From: Blastopirellula sp.
GTDB lineage: Bacteria; Planctomycetota; Planctomycetia; Pirellulales; Pirellulaceae
NCBI GenBank assembly: GCA_002701545.1
Contig: NZVR01000152.1
Coordinates: 88,456-125,083 of the forward strand
DNA length: 36,628 nt
Reading direction: 5' to 3'
The notes below the pieces were generated by a model. The model was not told the DNA's origin and ran no database searches. It saw only the letters and a program-made list of their open reading frames with translations. Both the position numbers and the translations under genes were made by a program. Shown one piece after another: positions 25,695 to 33,353 of this stretch (positions are counted from its first letter, which is position 1; each line of letters starts with the position of its first letter).

Positions 25695-26729
25695 ATGATT
25701 ACTTCTCTCTCCTCCCTGATGCGTCGCTGGTCACCCCCGGCAGGTTATCGATGGCGGCGGCAGTCGACGATCAGCTTTGTGGCATTCCACGCGTTGGTGC
25801 CACTGGCGTTAACGCCATGGTTCTTTAGTTGGACCGGGGTCGCGTTGGCGTTCGTGGGATTTTATCTGTTCAACACGGTTGGCATCGATGTTTGCTTTCA
25901 TCGTCTGTTGTCACACCGGAGTTTTAAGTCGCCATTATGGCTGGAGCGAACCTTGGCTCTCTTGGGAGTGTGTGGTTTGCAGGACTCTCCCACGCAATGG
26001 GCGGCAACTCATCGGCGACATCATCGGCATACTGACGAAGAACAAGATCCCCATAGTCCGCTGGAGAGCGTGTTCTGGGGCCACATCGGGTGGTTGATCG
26101 TAAAAGAAAAAGATCCTCATCGCAGCGTGTTGCAGCAGAAATATGTGGCTGACATGCTCCGTGATCCCTTTTACCGGCACATCGAAAAGAACACGTTGTG
26201 GCTGTGGATTTTTCTCGGTCACGCCATTTTGTTTTTCGGAGCCGGCTTCTTGGTGGGGCTCACGAATGACGGTACGTTAGCGGCTGGAGCGCGGGTCGGG
26301 ACCAGTATGTTTTTGTGGGGTGTCATTGTCCGCGTGGTCTATTCCTGGCACGCCACCTGGGCCGTGAATTCGGTAGCACATCTATGGGGCTATCGAAACT
26401 ATGACACCAGCGACAACAGTCGTAACAATTGGTTTCTTTCGCTGGTGACCTGGGGAGCTGGTTGGCATAACAACCATCATGGCGATCAACGAAGTGCCGC
26501 GCATGGGCATCACCGCTGGTGGGAATTCGACGGCGCCTATCTCACCATTCTGGCGTTGCAATGCGTCGGGCTGGCCTGGGACGTCACTCCCCGGCGCCGT
26601 TTGCATTTGCTGATCGATCAGCCGTCAGCAGCGGACCCGGAAGTCGCAGCGGACCCGACGGTGGTGCCGTTCAGGCAACCGGACCAGTCGACGACGGAGG
26701 TCCCTGCGCAACGAGATCGAGCTGCGTAG
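25695..26729 (+). CDS. Membrane acyl-CoA / acyl-lipid fatty acid desaturase
   Basis: 344 residues from ATG 25695; in-frame GTG 25686 and ATG 25719 are close alternatives, all with weak ribosome binding sites. The three histidine boxes that hold the di-iron centre are present: H69-RLLS-H74, H106-RRHH (to H110) and H258-NNHH (to H262), plus SWHATW and NSVAHLWG, as in delta-9 type desaturases. Hydrophobic segments at about 28-65, 84-95 and 168-215 fit a four-helix membrane protein. The enzyme would introduce a double bond into saturated acyl chains using electrons from a ferredoxin or cytochrome; no electron donor gene is nearby. The last 40 residues are a low-complexity, Asp/Pro/Ala-rich cytoplasmic tail. 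Its presence among exported glycan-related genes seems accidental. Confidence 0.93.
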   Translation: MITSLSSLMRRWSPPAGYRWRRQSTISFVAFHALVPLALTPWFFSWTGVALAFVGFYLFNTVGIDVCFHRLLSHRSFKSPLWLERTLALLGVCGLQDSPTQWAATHRRHHRHTDEEQDPHSPLESVFWGHIGWLIVKEKDPHRSVLQQKYVADMLRDPFYRHIEKNTLWLWIFLGHAILFFGAGFLVGLTNDGTLAAGARVGTSMFLWGVIVRVVYSWHATWAVNSVAHLWGYRNYDTSDNSRNNWFLSLVTWGAGWHNNHHGDQRSAAHGHHRWWEFDGAYLTILALQCVGLAWDVTPRRRLHLLIDQPSAADPEVAADPTVVPFRQPDQSTTEVPAQRDRAA

Positions 26730-26958
26730 TTGGCTTGTGTCAGGTCCAGCAGGCAGTTCGGATTGGAGCCTCCCAGCGTAGCTTGCCCGGGTGGGAGTTT
26801 CCTTGGCGTTTCCTCGGAATGGGGAAGACGTTGCGCCTCATGCGCCCTCATGGAAGCAGCCATGCCAAGCAAGTATCTTAATAGCAGGATGCTGCTGTCT
26901 CGCGGGTTTCGGGGCAGTCCTCTGGTTTGGATGTTTCAGAAGAAAGAGCGAGTGATTT

Positions 26959-28848
26959 ATGTACTCAATGCAGCCGTTGTCTTGGTTCCTGGTAACCGTG
27001 GTGCTGGGGGGATGGTTTTCACTTGTAGCCGAGGCTCAACCGAAGCCGCGAGAAGACATTGTGGGCACACCGGCGATCGGAGAGGGGCTATGTGTCAGTA
27101 ATGTTTTTCAAAGCAACATGGTTTTGCAGCGGAACAAGCCGATCCGCGTGTGGGGTTGGGCAGCGCCTGGTGAGCAGGTGACCGTTCGTTTTGTCGGCGA
27201 ACAGGCTCAGGCGCAAGCAGGTCAGGACCGAGTCTGGGAGGTGACACTTCCAGAGGTTCCCGCTCACAACAGTCCACAACAGATGACGATTCAGGGAGCG
27301 AGCAAGAAGCTGGTCCTGGAAAATATTCTTGTGGGCGACGTCTGGGTTCTGGGTGGCCAAAGCAACATGGAGTTTGAACTGGCGAAAGTCGAGAATGGTT
27401 CATTGGAAATCATTTCGGCGAACTTTCCGGAGATGCGCATCCTGACAGTGCCGTATGGTCAAGGTCCGGATGCTCGGCGCAGCTTTGCCCGATTGGATGA
27501 ATGGAGCGGTTGGTTCGGTCGCCATTTTCGCAAAGGCGATTGGGATGTGTGTACTCCCGAGACGGTCCGCAGTTTGTCCGCGATTGGATACGTCTTTGCG
27601 CGGCGCGTGCACATGGCCAGCCGGGTACCGATCGGCGTCATTGACGCGTCGCGTGGTGGAACGACGGTCGAAACGTGGACTCCCCTGCCGGTGCTCCGTG
27701 CCATGACCAGTGCCCCGACTCAGGCCAAGCTGGCTTTCTTTGATGACGCGGTTGCCAACTGGGATGCTGAAGAGGATTTGAAGAACCGGATTGCGCGCCA
27801 TCGTCAGTGGCTTGAAAAACAGACCCAAGAGGGTAAGCCGATTCCGGACGATAAACGGCAGGCACCCACGGATCTGCGTCCTGGTCCACTGGGGAATCAC
27901 AACTTTCCCGGCCACTGCTATGCAGGCATGATCGTGCCGTTGGAGGGGCTTGCTGTCAAAGGGGTGATTTTCCATCAGGGCTACAATAATGCGTTTGATG
28001 GGTCTGTCGGGGTCGACATGTATCGGGACATATTTCCTGAGATGATCCGATCTTGGCGAAAGGCGTTCAACGACCCCGATTTGCCGTTTGGTATTCTCTC
28101 GCTGTGCACCGATGGCTACCCGCAGACGCGCGATAACTATTGTGAAAAGATGTTCAATGCCGGGATTGGTATCCGCGCCGCTCAATACGAGACCTTCTTG
28201 CAGGCTTATCGCGCGGGCGACGAGAGCATTGGGTTCGTCAGCACGTATGACCTGCGTCGGCGCTGGTATCACCCGCAGCTGAAATTACCTGCAGGCGAGC
28301 GGATTGCACGCTGGGCACTCGCGACTCAATACGGTTTTGAACGCGACGTCCAATGGAAGCCGCCGATGCTTGTGGGGATGGAATCGCGTGAGGGAAGTTT
28401 ACTGCTCAAGTTGGACACCGAAGTGGGAGATCCTGAGGAGGGCGCCATAGAAGGATTTGCCGTCGCGGGAGAAGACCGCAAATTCCATCCTGCCACAGTA
28501 AGCTATGCTGAGAAAGGCAAGGATGGTCGGGGAAGAATGCAATACGATCGCAAGCAGCTTGTGTTGACAAGCTCGATGGTGACCCAGCCAACGCAATTCC
28601 GTTATGCCTGGGGGCGCAACCCCCTGGCCAACCTGCAGGCGAAAGGGAACAAGGATTTGCCCTTTGCGACCCAACGCAGTGATGACTGGCGGATGGAAGA
28701 AGTGCCGCTTGGAGTGCTGGGTAGCGAGGTCACGCTGCCCGTTTCTCGCGGTGATCGTGGAAAGATTCTGCAAGCCCTCCGCGCTCAGGACCGCGCGCGG
28801 CGTTTGCGATCTGCCGAACAGATCATCCAGGCGGAAGGTGAGAACTAA
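26959..28848 (+). CDS. Second sialate O-acetylesterase-like SGNH esterase
   Basis: 629 residues; ATG 26959 follows an AAAGAGCGAG stretch, with a further ATG three codons on. The signal peptide is LSWFLVTVVLGGWFSLVAEA. Family landmarks: LCVSNVFQSNMVLQRNKPI opening, nucleophile S135 in LGGQSNMEFE, VPIGVIDASRGGTTVETW, and the His of RWYHPQLKLPAGERIARWAL. The usual HQGESN block reads FHQGYNN here, so its Glu is replaced by Tyr. It shares order of motifs with the 20813 gene but lacks that protein's charged insert and long coiled coil, and the two are clearly diverged. Expected activity is deacetylation of sugars outside the cytoplasm; substrate unknown. It converges on the MazG-like gene with only 15 bases between stops. 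Confidence 0.9.
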   Translation: MYSMQPLSWFLVTVVLGGWFSLVAEAQPKPREDIVGTPAIGEGLCVSNVFQSNMVLQRNKPIRVWGWAAPGEQVTVRFVGEQAQAQAGQDRVWEVTLPEVPAHNSPQQMTIQGASKKLVLENILVGDVWVLGGQSNMEFELAKVENGSLEIISANFPEMRILTVPYGQGPDARRSFARLDEWSGWFGRHFRKGDWDVCTPETVRSLSAIGYVFARRVHMASRVPIGVIDASRGGTTVETWTPLPVLRAMTSAPTQAKLAFFDDAVANWDAEEDLKNRIARHRQWLEKQTQEGKPIPDDKRQAPTDLRPGPLGNHNFPGHCYAGMIVPLEGLAVKGVIFHQGYNNAFDGSVGVDMYRDIFPEMIRSWRKAFNDPDLPFGILSLCTDGYPQTRDNYCEKMFNAGIGIRAAQYETFLQAYRAGDESIGFVSTYDLRRRWYHPQLKLPAGERIARWALATQYGFERDVQWKPPMLVGMESREGSLLLKLDTEVGDPEEGAIEGFAVAGEDRKFHPATVSYAEKGKDGRGRMQYDRKQLVLTSSMVTQPTQFRYAWGRNPLANLQAKGNKDLPFATQRSDDWRMEEVPLGVLGSEVTLPVSRGDRGKILQALRAQDRARRLRSAEQIIQAEGEN

Positions 28849-28863
28849 ACGTTTGGGGTGGCG

Positions 28864-29307
28864 TTAGCTGTGGTTGTGCACTTGGTGAGGTAACGTTGCT
28901 TCGCCTGGGGTGGACTCGAGCATGGCCAGTTTCCCGGCCTTGGCAAGACGCTGACTGACTTTGTTAAATTTGGCCGCCACGGCATTGCCGGTCCGGGCGG
29001 CGTTGAGTTGTTCGGAGTCTTCGACGCCAAGTTCTTCGAGGCTGTGCTGCACGCGACTCATGCACAGGTCTGCGTAGGTGATGACATCCGCCAGTTCCTC
29101 GGCTAGATCCAGCAAAGCCGAAATCGTTTCTGCGCGGTCGTAATCGCCGCGAATCAGCTTCTTGGCAATGTTGCACGCTTCTCCCGATTCGCCTGCCATG
29201 GCGTTGGTCCACTCGGCAATACTCCATTGATCCAGTGCAAAGAATCCTGCTTCGCATCGTGCGCGATTGGCAGCTTGAAAATGATTGAAGGTCAGTTCGG
29301 TGGCCAT
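28864..29307 (-). CDS. MazG-like nucleotide pyrophosphohydrolase
   Basis: 147 residues. ATG 29307 follows a strong GAGGAG site. The all-alpha NTP pyrophosphohydrolase motif is visible: E40-SGE43 in AMAGESGEACNIAKK and EELAD74 in LAEELADVITYADL, supplying the acidic residues that bind Mg. A following KFNKVSQRL is also typical. The family hydrolyses nucleoside triphosphates to monophosphate and pyrophosphate, often clearing non-canonical or excess nucleotides in the cytoplasm. It is encoded 69 bases downstream of the U32 gene on the same strand and may share its transcript. Length is normal for a single-domain member. Confidence 0.9.
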   Translation of the reverse strand: MATELTFNHFQAANRARCEAGFFALDQWSIAEWTNAMAGESGEACNIAKKLIRGDYDRAETISALLDLAEELADVITYADLCMSRVQHSLEELGVEDSEQLNAARTGNAVAAKFNKVSQRLAKAGKLAMLESTPGEATLPHQVHNHS

Positions 29308-29376
29308 CTATCTGCTCCTCACGTCAGCGGGAAAAATCGTTACCTGCACGGAACGCCTCGGCCGTGCGTTGATAGT

Positions 29377-31881
29377 TTACAAGATTGCCAACGGGTTTCG
29401 GCGTTCATCGAGCGTGCCGCGGGTGACTCCGACGCGATTGCTGGCTTGGAGTGACTTCCAGACTTCTTTTCCGGTGATACGTCCTGCGAACAGGTCCCGG
29501 TAGAGGTTTAAAATACGGCTGATTTGTGGCCCCTCGTCCTCAAGCACCTCGATGCGGAAATCACGTATTCCTTTGGCCAACAACGTGGGCACGATTTCGG
29601 CCGCACTTTGGGGTGTGGCGTTGAACAGCGTATTGCGACAGCCGACATCGGCGGTCAGAAGATGCTCTTTGCCGACGCGGTCTCGTAATTTCACTTCGTG
29701 GAAATCGCAGGGGCGACCACAGTTTGTCTTGTTCGTACCGGGAGACAGAACGGCACAGAAGACACAGTGTTCCATATGAAACATCGGCATGTGTTGGTGA
29801 ATGACCACTTCGAGCCAATGAGTTGGCACCGCCTCGACAAGCTCGAGAAGCTGATCGCGATTGAGATCGTAAGATGCAGTGAGCCGACCGGCGCCGCGAT
29901 CCATCAAGAACTGAGCGGTGAGCTGATTGGAAACATTCAACGAGAAGTCCGCCACAAGCGGTACTTGCTGATCGAGAAAAAAATCAAGACCGGCTAAATT
30001 GCGGACCAGCATCCCGTCGGCACCATGTCGCATCAGTGCACGGAAGATGCCAACTTCTCCGGGTTTTTGGATGCGTGGGGTGGCCAGGAAAATGTTTGCT
30101 GCGTATTGCTGTGCCAGCGGTACTGCGTCGGCATATTCCCGGATGTCTTGAAAATCAACGTACACCTCAGCTACGCCCTGTTGCAGGACGCATTCCAGCT
30201 GGGGAAGTGACCGGCAGAGGACACGCAGGCGCGGCTCTGGTAGAGTTTCGTTGGCCGATTCGTAAGGGCGGTCCAAACGCGCGAGCGCGGGTTCCGGTGC
30301 GAGTTCCCTGGTAGGGGTGGCGGAACTGCTTGCTAACTGAGAGATGAGCTCACGACGGCATTGCCCCAGTACACTCAGTGGCACCATGGGATTGCCGTTG
30401 ATCTCCGCGTCCAGTCCTGCGAGTTCGTAGACGGTACCGCCGAGTCTCCCGAGTTGCTTTTGCAAGACCTCGGTGGTGAGCGGATGACGGATGGCCACCG
30501 GCAGCGGTTCTGCGGAAGTTGCCTCGCAGGTTAACCCGGTCTGGGTACGGCCGCGCACGTGGAGCGGTTTGCCAGCGATGGCGACCACATGGAAATGTAA
30601 AGCGACCCGACGTACCGCATCGTGTTGCGTGTATGACGAACGAAGGCGTTTTGTCAGCTGCGGGTCATCGGTTTTCCATACCTGTTGTCCTACGGCAAGC
30701 TCCGTGACGTCCAGACGCTGGCGATCAAAGGTGAGTTCCACGATGCCGTGATCGACCGGGTGATCTTGCTGTCGCCCGTCCACGTAAACATGAAAGATAC
30801 GTCCACCTTGTTCCGCGTTTTCCTCGCGATTGCCCTCGAAGACCACTCCGTCTCCGCGCGCGACGGGGCAGGCAAGTTCGACACTTACCCGATCTTTCTG
30901 CAGACGCACCACCTTGCCTAACAGCACGCCCCGTTTGGCCGAACTCAAACCGGGAACGAGCATTTTGTGATCACAGCCTTGCAACCAACCGGGGGAAAAC
31001 CCGCGGGAAAAAGAGAGTTCCATCTCTTGAACTTGCCGCGGAGAAAAATTCACCGCTGATCCGGACACCGCTTGATCGATCGCTTCGCGGTAATGGCGAG
31101 TGATGTTGGCAACGTACTCGGGGGTCTTCAAACGCCCTTCGATCTTCAACGAGCAGACACCCGCCTCGATCAACTCCGGCGTTAATTCGTAAGCGGCCAG
31201 ATCTTGCGGACTGAGCAGATAACGGACACGGTCCAAATCAACATCCTGGCCGTCACAAATCAGGTCGTAGGCCAGACGACAAGCTTGTGCGCATTGGCCT
31301 CGATTCGCGCTGCGGCCGCCGAGCGATTCGCTGGTCAGACACTGTCCTGAATAGGCGACGCACAACGCTCCGTGAACGAACACCTCCAAAGGCATTGCCG
31401 TTTGACTGTGAATTTTGCGGATCTCGTCGATGGAAAGTTCACGTGCCAGGACGACGCGTTGGATCCCCAGTTCGTCTGCCACGCGGATACATTCGGCACT
31501 GGTCAGTGTCATTTGTGTTGAGGCGTGAAGCTCAAGTGACGGGCAGACCGCCCGAACGAGGCGAGCGACTCCCAGGTCCTGGACGAGTACCGCGTCAACA
31601 CCGCTGGCGGCGATTTCGCGTACCACCTGCTCGACCCGTGACAATTCACCAGGGAACGCCAGCGTGTTCAAGGTGACGTAGGCCTTCACTCCCCGTTGAT
31701 GAACGTACTCGACCAAGTCAGGTAAGTCGGATGGAGCGAAATTCTTCGCGCGGTCGCGCGCGTTGAATCCACAGTCGAGGCCAAAGTAGATCGCATCCGC
31801 TCCGTTCTCAACCGCCGCACGCACGCACTCCCAGTCGCCAGCGGGCGCAAGTAACTCGGGGATGGGGCGATCAGGTTGCAT
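29377..31881 (-). CDS. Double-barrel U32 family protein (RlhA/TrhP-related, DUF3656-type)
   Basis: 834 residues; ATG 31881 with TTAGGCAG upstream. The N-terminal TIM-barrel begins PELLAPAGDWECVRAAVENGADAIYFG and carries the U32 signature EVFVHGALCVAYSGQC, with C174, C181, C197 and C201 as a four-Cys set. A middle region (KRGVLLGKVVRLQKDRVSVEL) fits the DUF3656 domain. The C-terminal third is a second barrel-like unit with its own Cys group in HMEHCVFCAVL and NKTNCGRPCDFHE. Characterised relatives RlhA and TrhP are prephenate-dependent hydroxylases of 23S rRNA and tRNA rather than proteases, and probably bind an Fe-S cluster; RNA hydroxylation is therefore the best guess. The MazG-like gene lies just downstream. 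The old peptidase name should be treated with caution. Confidence 0.9.
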   Translation of the reverse strand: MQPDRPIPELLAPAGDWECVRAAVENGADAIYFGLDCGFNARDRAKNFAPSDLPDLVEYVHQRGVKAYVTLNTLAFPGELSRVEQVVREIAASGVDAVLVQDLGVARLVRAVCPSLELHASTQMTLTSAECIRVADELGIQRVVLARELSIDEIRKIHSQTAMPLEVFVHGALCVAYSGQCLTSESLGGRSANRGQCAQACRLAYDLICDGQDVDLDRVRYLLSPQDLAAYELTPELIEAGVCSLKIEGRLKTPEYVANITRHYREAIDQAVSGSAVNFSPRQVQEMELSFSRGFSPGWLQGCDHKMLVPGLSSAKRGVLLGKVVRLQKDRVSVELACPVARGDGVVFEGNREENAEQGGRIFHVYVDGRQQDHPVDHGIVELTFDRQRLDVTELAVGQQVWKTDDPQLTKRLRSSYTQHDAVRRVALHFHVVAIAGKPLHVRGRTQTGLTCEATSAEPLPVAIRHPLTTEVLQKQLGRLGGTVYELAGLDAEINGNPMVPLSVLGQCRRELISQLASSSATPTRELAPEPALARLDRPYESANETLPEPRLRVLCRSLPQLECVLQQGVAEVYVDFQDIREYADAVPLAQQYAANIFLATPRIQKPGEVGIFRALMRHGADGMLVRNLAGLDFFLDQQVPLVADFSLNVSNQLTAQFLMDRGAGRLTASYDLNRDQLLELVEAVPTHWLEVVIHQHMPMFHMEHCVFCAVLSPGTNKTNCGRPCDFHEVKLRDRVGKEHLLTADVGCRNTLFNATPQSAAEIVPTLLAKGIRDFRIEVLEDEGPQISRILNLYRDLFAGRITGKEVWKSLQASNRVGVTRGTLDERRNPLAIL

Positions 31882-32853
31882 GGCTGCCTAACGAGCGATG
31901 GACGGGGACCATCGAGTTTACCCTGAATCCCGATGGGTGGGCAGGGTTAACCGCCGGACGTCCAGGTGACCAGCAGCGATGCAGACGACCGAAGAGCCGG
32001 TTGCTATGGCGACTTGGCGAGCCATCGCGAGGTTAACGATTGCGGTGGACTTGGAGGGCAAATTGATTCATGAGTTGAGCGCGTTCTCATCCCATGCGGC
32101 GGTTGAGAGATGCGCACAGTTAAGAAAAACGGGAACCGACAGCCAGGGAAATTGAGAGGAATGATCCGGCAGGTCCAGGTTCGTTGGTGAGCCCGTTGTG
32201 GTCGCAGCCCGATCGGGTTGGTGGCCGCGTTTCACTTTCCTGATGTTGCAACCACGCGGTGCTGAGGTGGTTGCCTGGCCGATAACACGGTGTAGGTCGG
32301 CATCGTGTCTCGATATGATGACGAGATGCTTTTCGCCAGAGGTTCCACTCCGGATATGAGGGATACTAAGTCAGTCCCGAGCAGTGCGCAGCGAATTACC
32401 TGATGTCCGGCGGCCCCCCTTGGGTCAACTTATCAGCAAAGAAGTATCAGGCCACTCGCCGTTATTTGGCACACGTTTTGTAAGTCAGGGAGACGCGTTT
32501 GGCGCGCTGACATGTGCAGGCGCGGTGGGGCGGAATCGCGAACATGGCCCCTTGTCAGCGGTAGCCCTGGTGAGTTCCGGTTTTGGGTGGGGATAGTAGG
32601 CGTGGTGGTCCATAAAGACCACTGGGGTGGTTTTTCGCTTTCACGCAATCACCCTTTGGCTGGGCTTTGCTTGGTTCTCAAGTTGAGACGGGAGTCTCGA
32701 TATGGGACGATCTGCAGCCTTGCATGGCGCCGTTTAGCGAGGATTGTCTGCTGGCACATCTTTTGCTAATTGCCCAGTTCGCGTTCGTTTAAGTTCGCCC
32801 GATGGATCGCGACGTGACTTCTGTTCCCTTCTGTTTTAAAAGCTGAGATTTTG
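31882..32853. other. Gene-free region of about 970 bases with several inverted repeats
   Basis: No open frame here has plausible protein content. Inverted repeats seen: GCAACCAC/GTGGTTGC (32248-32255 and 32267-32274, perfect, 11-base loop); CGCGCTG/CAGGCGCG (32503-32509 and 32517-32524, one bulge); the GTGGTC/GACCAC/GTGGT set near 32605-32635 (annotated separately); and GAGAC-GGGA-GTCTC (32685-32698), a hairpin with a GNRA-type loop. This is more paired structure than neighbouring intergenic regions show. It could be a non-coding RNA or a long structured leader for the small exported-protein gene; I do not recognise a known RNA family. Confidence 0.4.
32605..32635 (+). promoter_or_regulatory. 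Two mutually exclusive hairpins, attenuator-like
   Basis: GTGGTC (32605-32610) can pair with GACCAC (32617-32622). The same GACCAC, extended to AAAGACCAC (32614-32622), can instead pair with GTGGTTTTT (32627-32635) around a TGGG loop, placing a run of U in the 3' arm. The second form resembles an intrinsic terminator and the first would prevent it. The next gene starts about 220 bases downstream. No ligand-binding domain or leader peptide was identified, so the regulatory reading is a hypothesis. Confidence 0.35.
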
Positions 32854-33192
32854 ATGAACACAAAACACATGTTTCTGAATGCCGCTACCGCTTGCCTCGT
32901 TGCACTTGCCGTCTTGATGACCCAAGCGATCTTTCATCAGACAGCAACGGCAACTCCCCCCAAAGAGAGTCGCGACTTTGTGAGTTTGATGCAGCGAGTG
33001 GCGGATTTGGAAGATCGCCTTGACGCCAGTGACAACGAGTTTGTTTTGATTGATGGTAGCCTTGGTGATTTGGATTTGCGGGTGAACGCCAACGAGGCGA
33101 CGGGGCGGGCGAATTCTGCTGACGTCCGCAAGTTGCGATCTCAGGTGAGAGCAGTGTCAGGGCGGGTGGCAAAAATGGAAGCTCGTAGATAA
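32854..33192 (+). CDS. Small exported coiled-coil protein, function unknown
   Basis: 112 residues from ATG 32854; a TTG directly before it is less likely. The signal peptide is MFLNAATACLVALAVLMTQA, with the mature protein beginning near TATATPPKESRD. The rest is short and hydrophilic, with heptad-like spacing: FVSLMQRVADLEDRLDAS, then VLIDGSLGDLDLRVNANEA, then VRKLRSQVRAVSGRVAKMEARR, suggesting a trimeric or dimeric coiled coil. No family recognised. It resembles small periplasmic coiled-coil proteins only in general form. The gene stands alone between a structured gene-free region and a strong intrinsic terminator, implying its own transcript. Confidence 0.7.
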   Translation: MNTKHMFLNAATACLVALAVLMTQAIFHQTATATPPKESRDFVSLMQRVADLEDRLDASDNEFVLIDGSLGDLDLRVNANEATGRANSADVRKLRSQVRAVSGRVAKMEARR

Positions 33193-33270
33193 TAAGTCAT
33201 TCTCAAGAGCACAGAGCTTGCGTGTTTGTGGCGCAGCTCGGTCCGTGAGCTTGTCGAAATTCATGGTCAC

Positions 33271-33310
33271 CAGGAGTTCCTTGTTTCACTTCAGGGGACT
33301 CCTGTTTTTT
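33271..33310 (+). terminator. Intrinsic (Rho-independent) terminator
   Basis: CAGGAGT (33271-33277) pairs perfectly with ACTCCTG (33298-33304); TCC and GGG extend the stem inward to about ten pairs. Six T (33305-33310) follow immediately. It lies about 80 bases after the small exported coiled-coil gene and just before the agmatine-deiminase-like gene, separating their transcripts. Confidence 0.78.
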
Positions 33311-33353
33311 GTCGTGAATGGACTGGGTGAGCCCGGCAGCGCGGGTAAATCAA

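Noticed and set aside
27400-28272. 290-codon minus-strand open frame
   Set aside because: Antisense to the second sialate O-acetylesterase, which has all family landmarks; no features in the antisense product.
32384-32769. Short open frames of 70-85 codons in the gene-free region
   Set aside because: No ribosome binding site, signal, or familiar sequence; they overlap each other and the hairpins.
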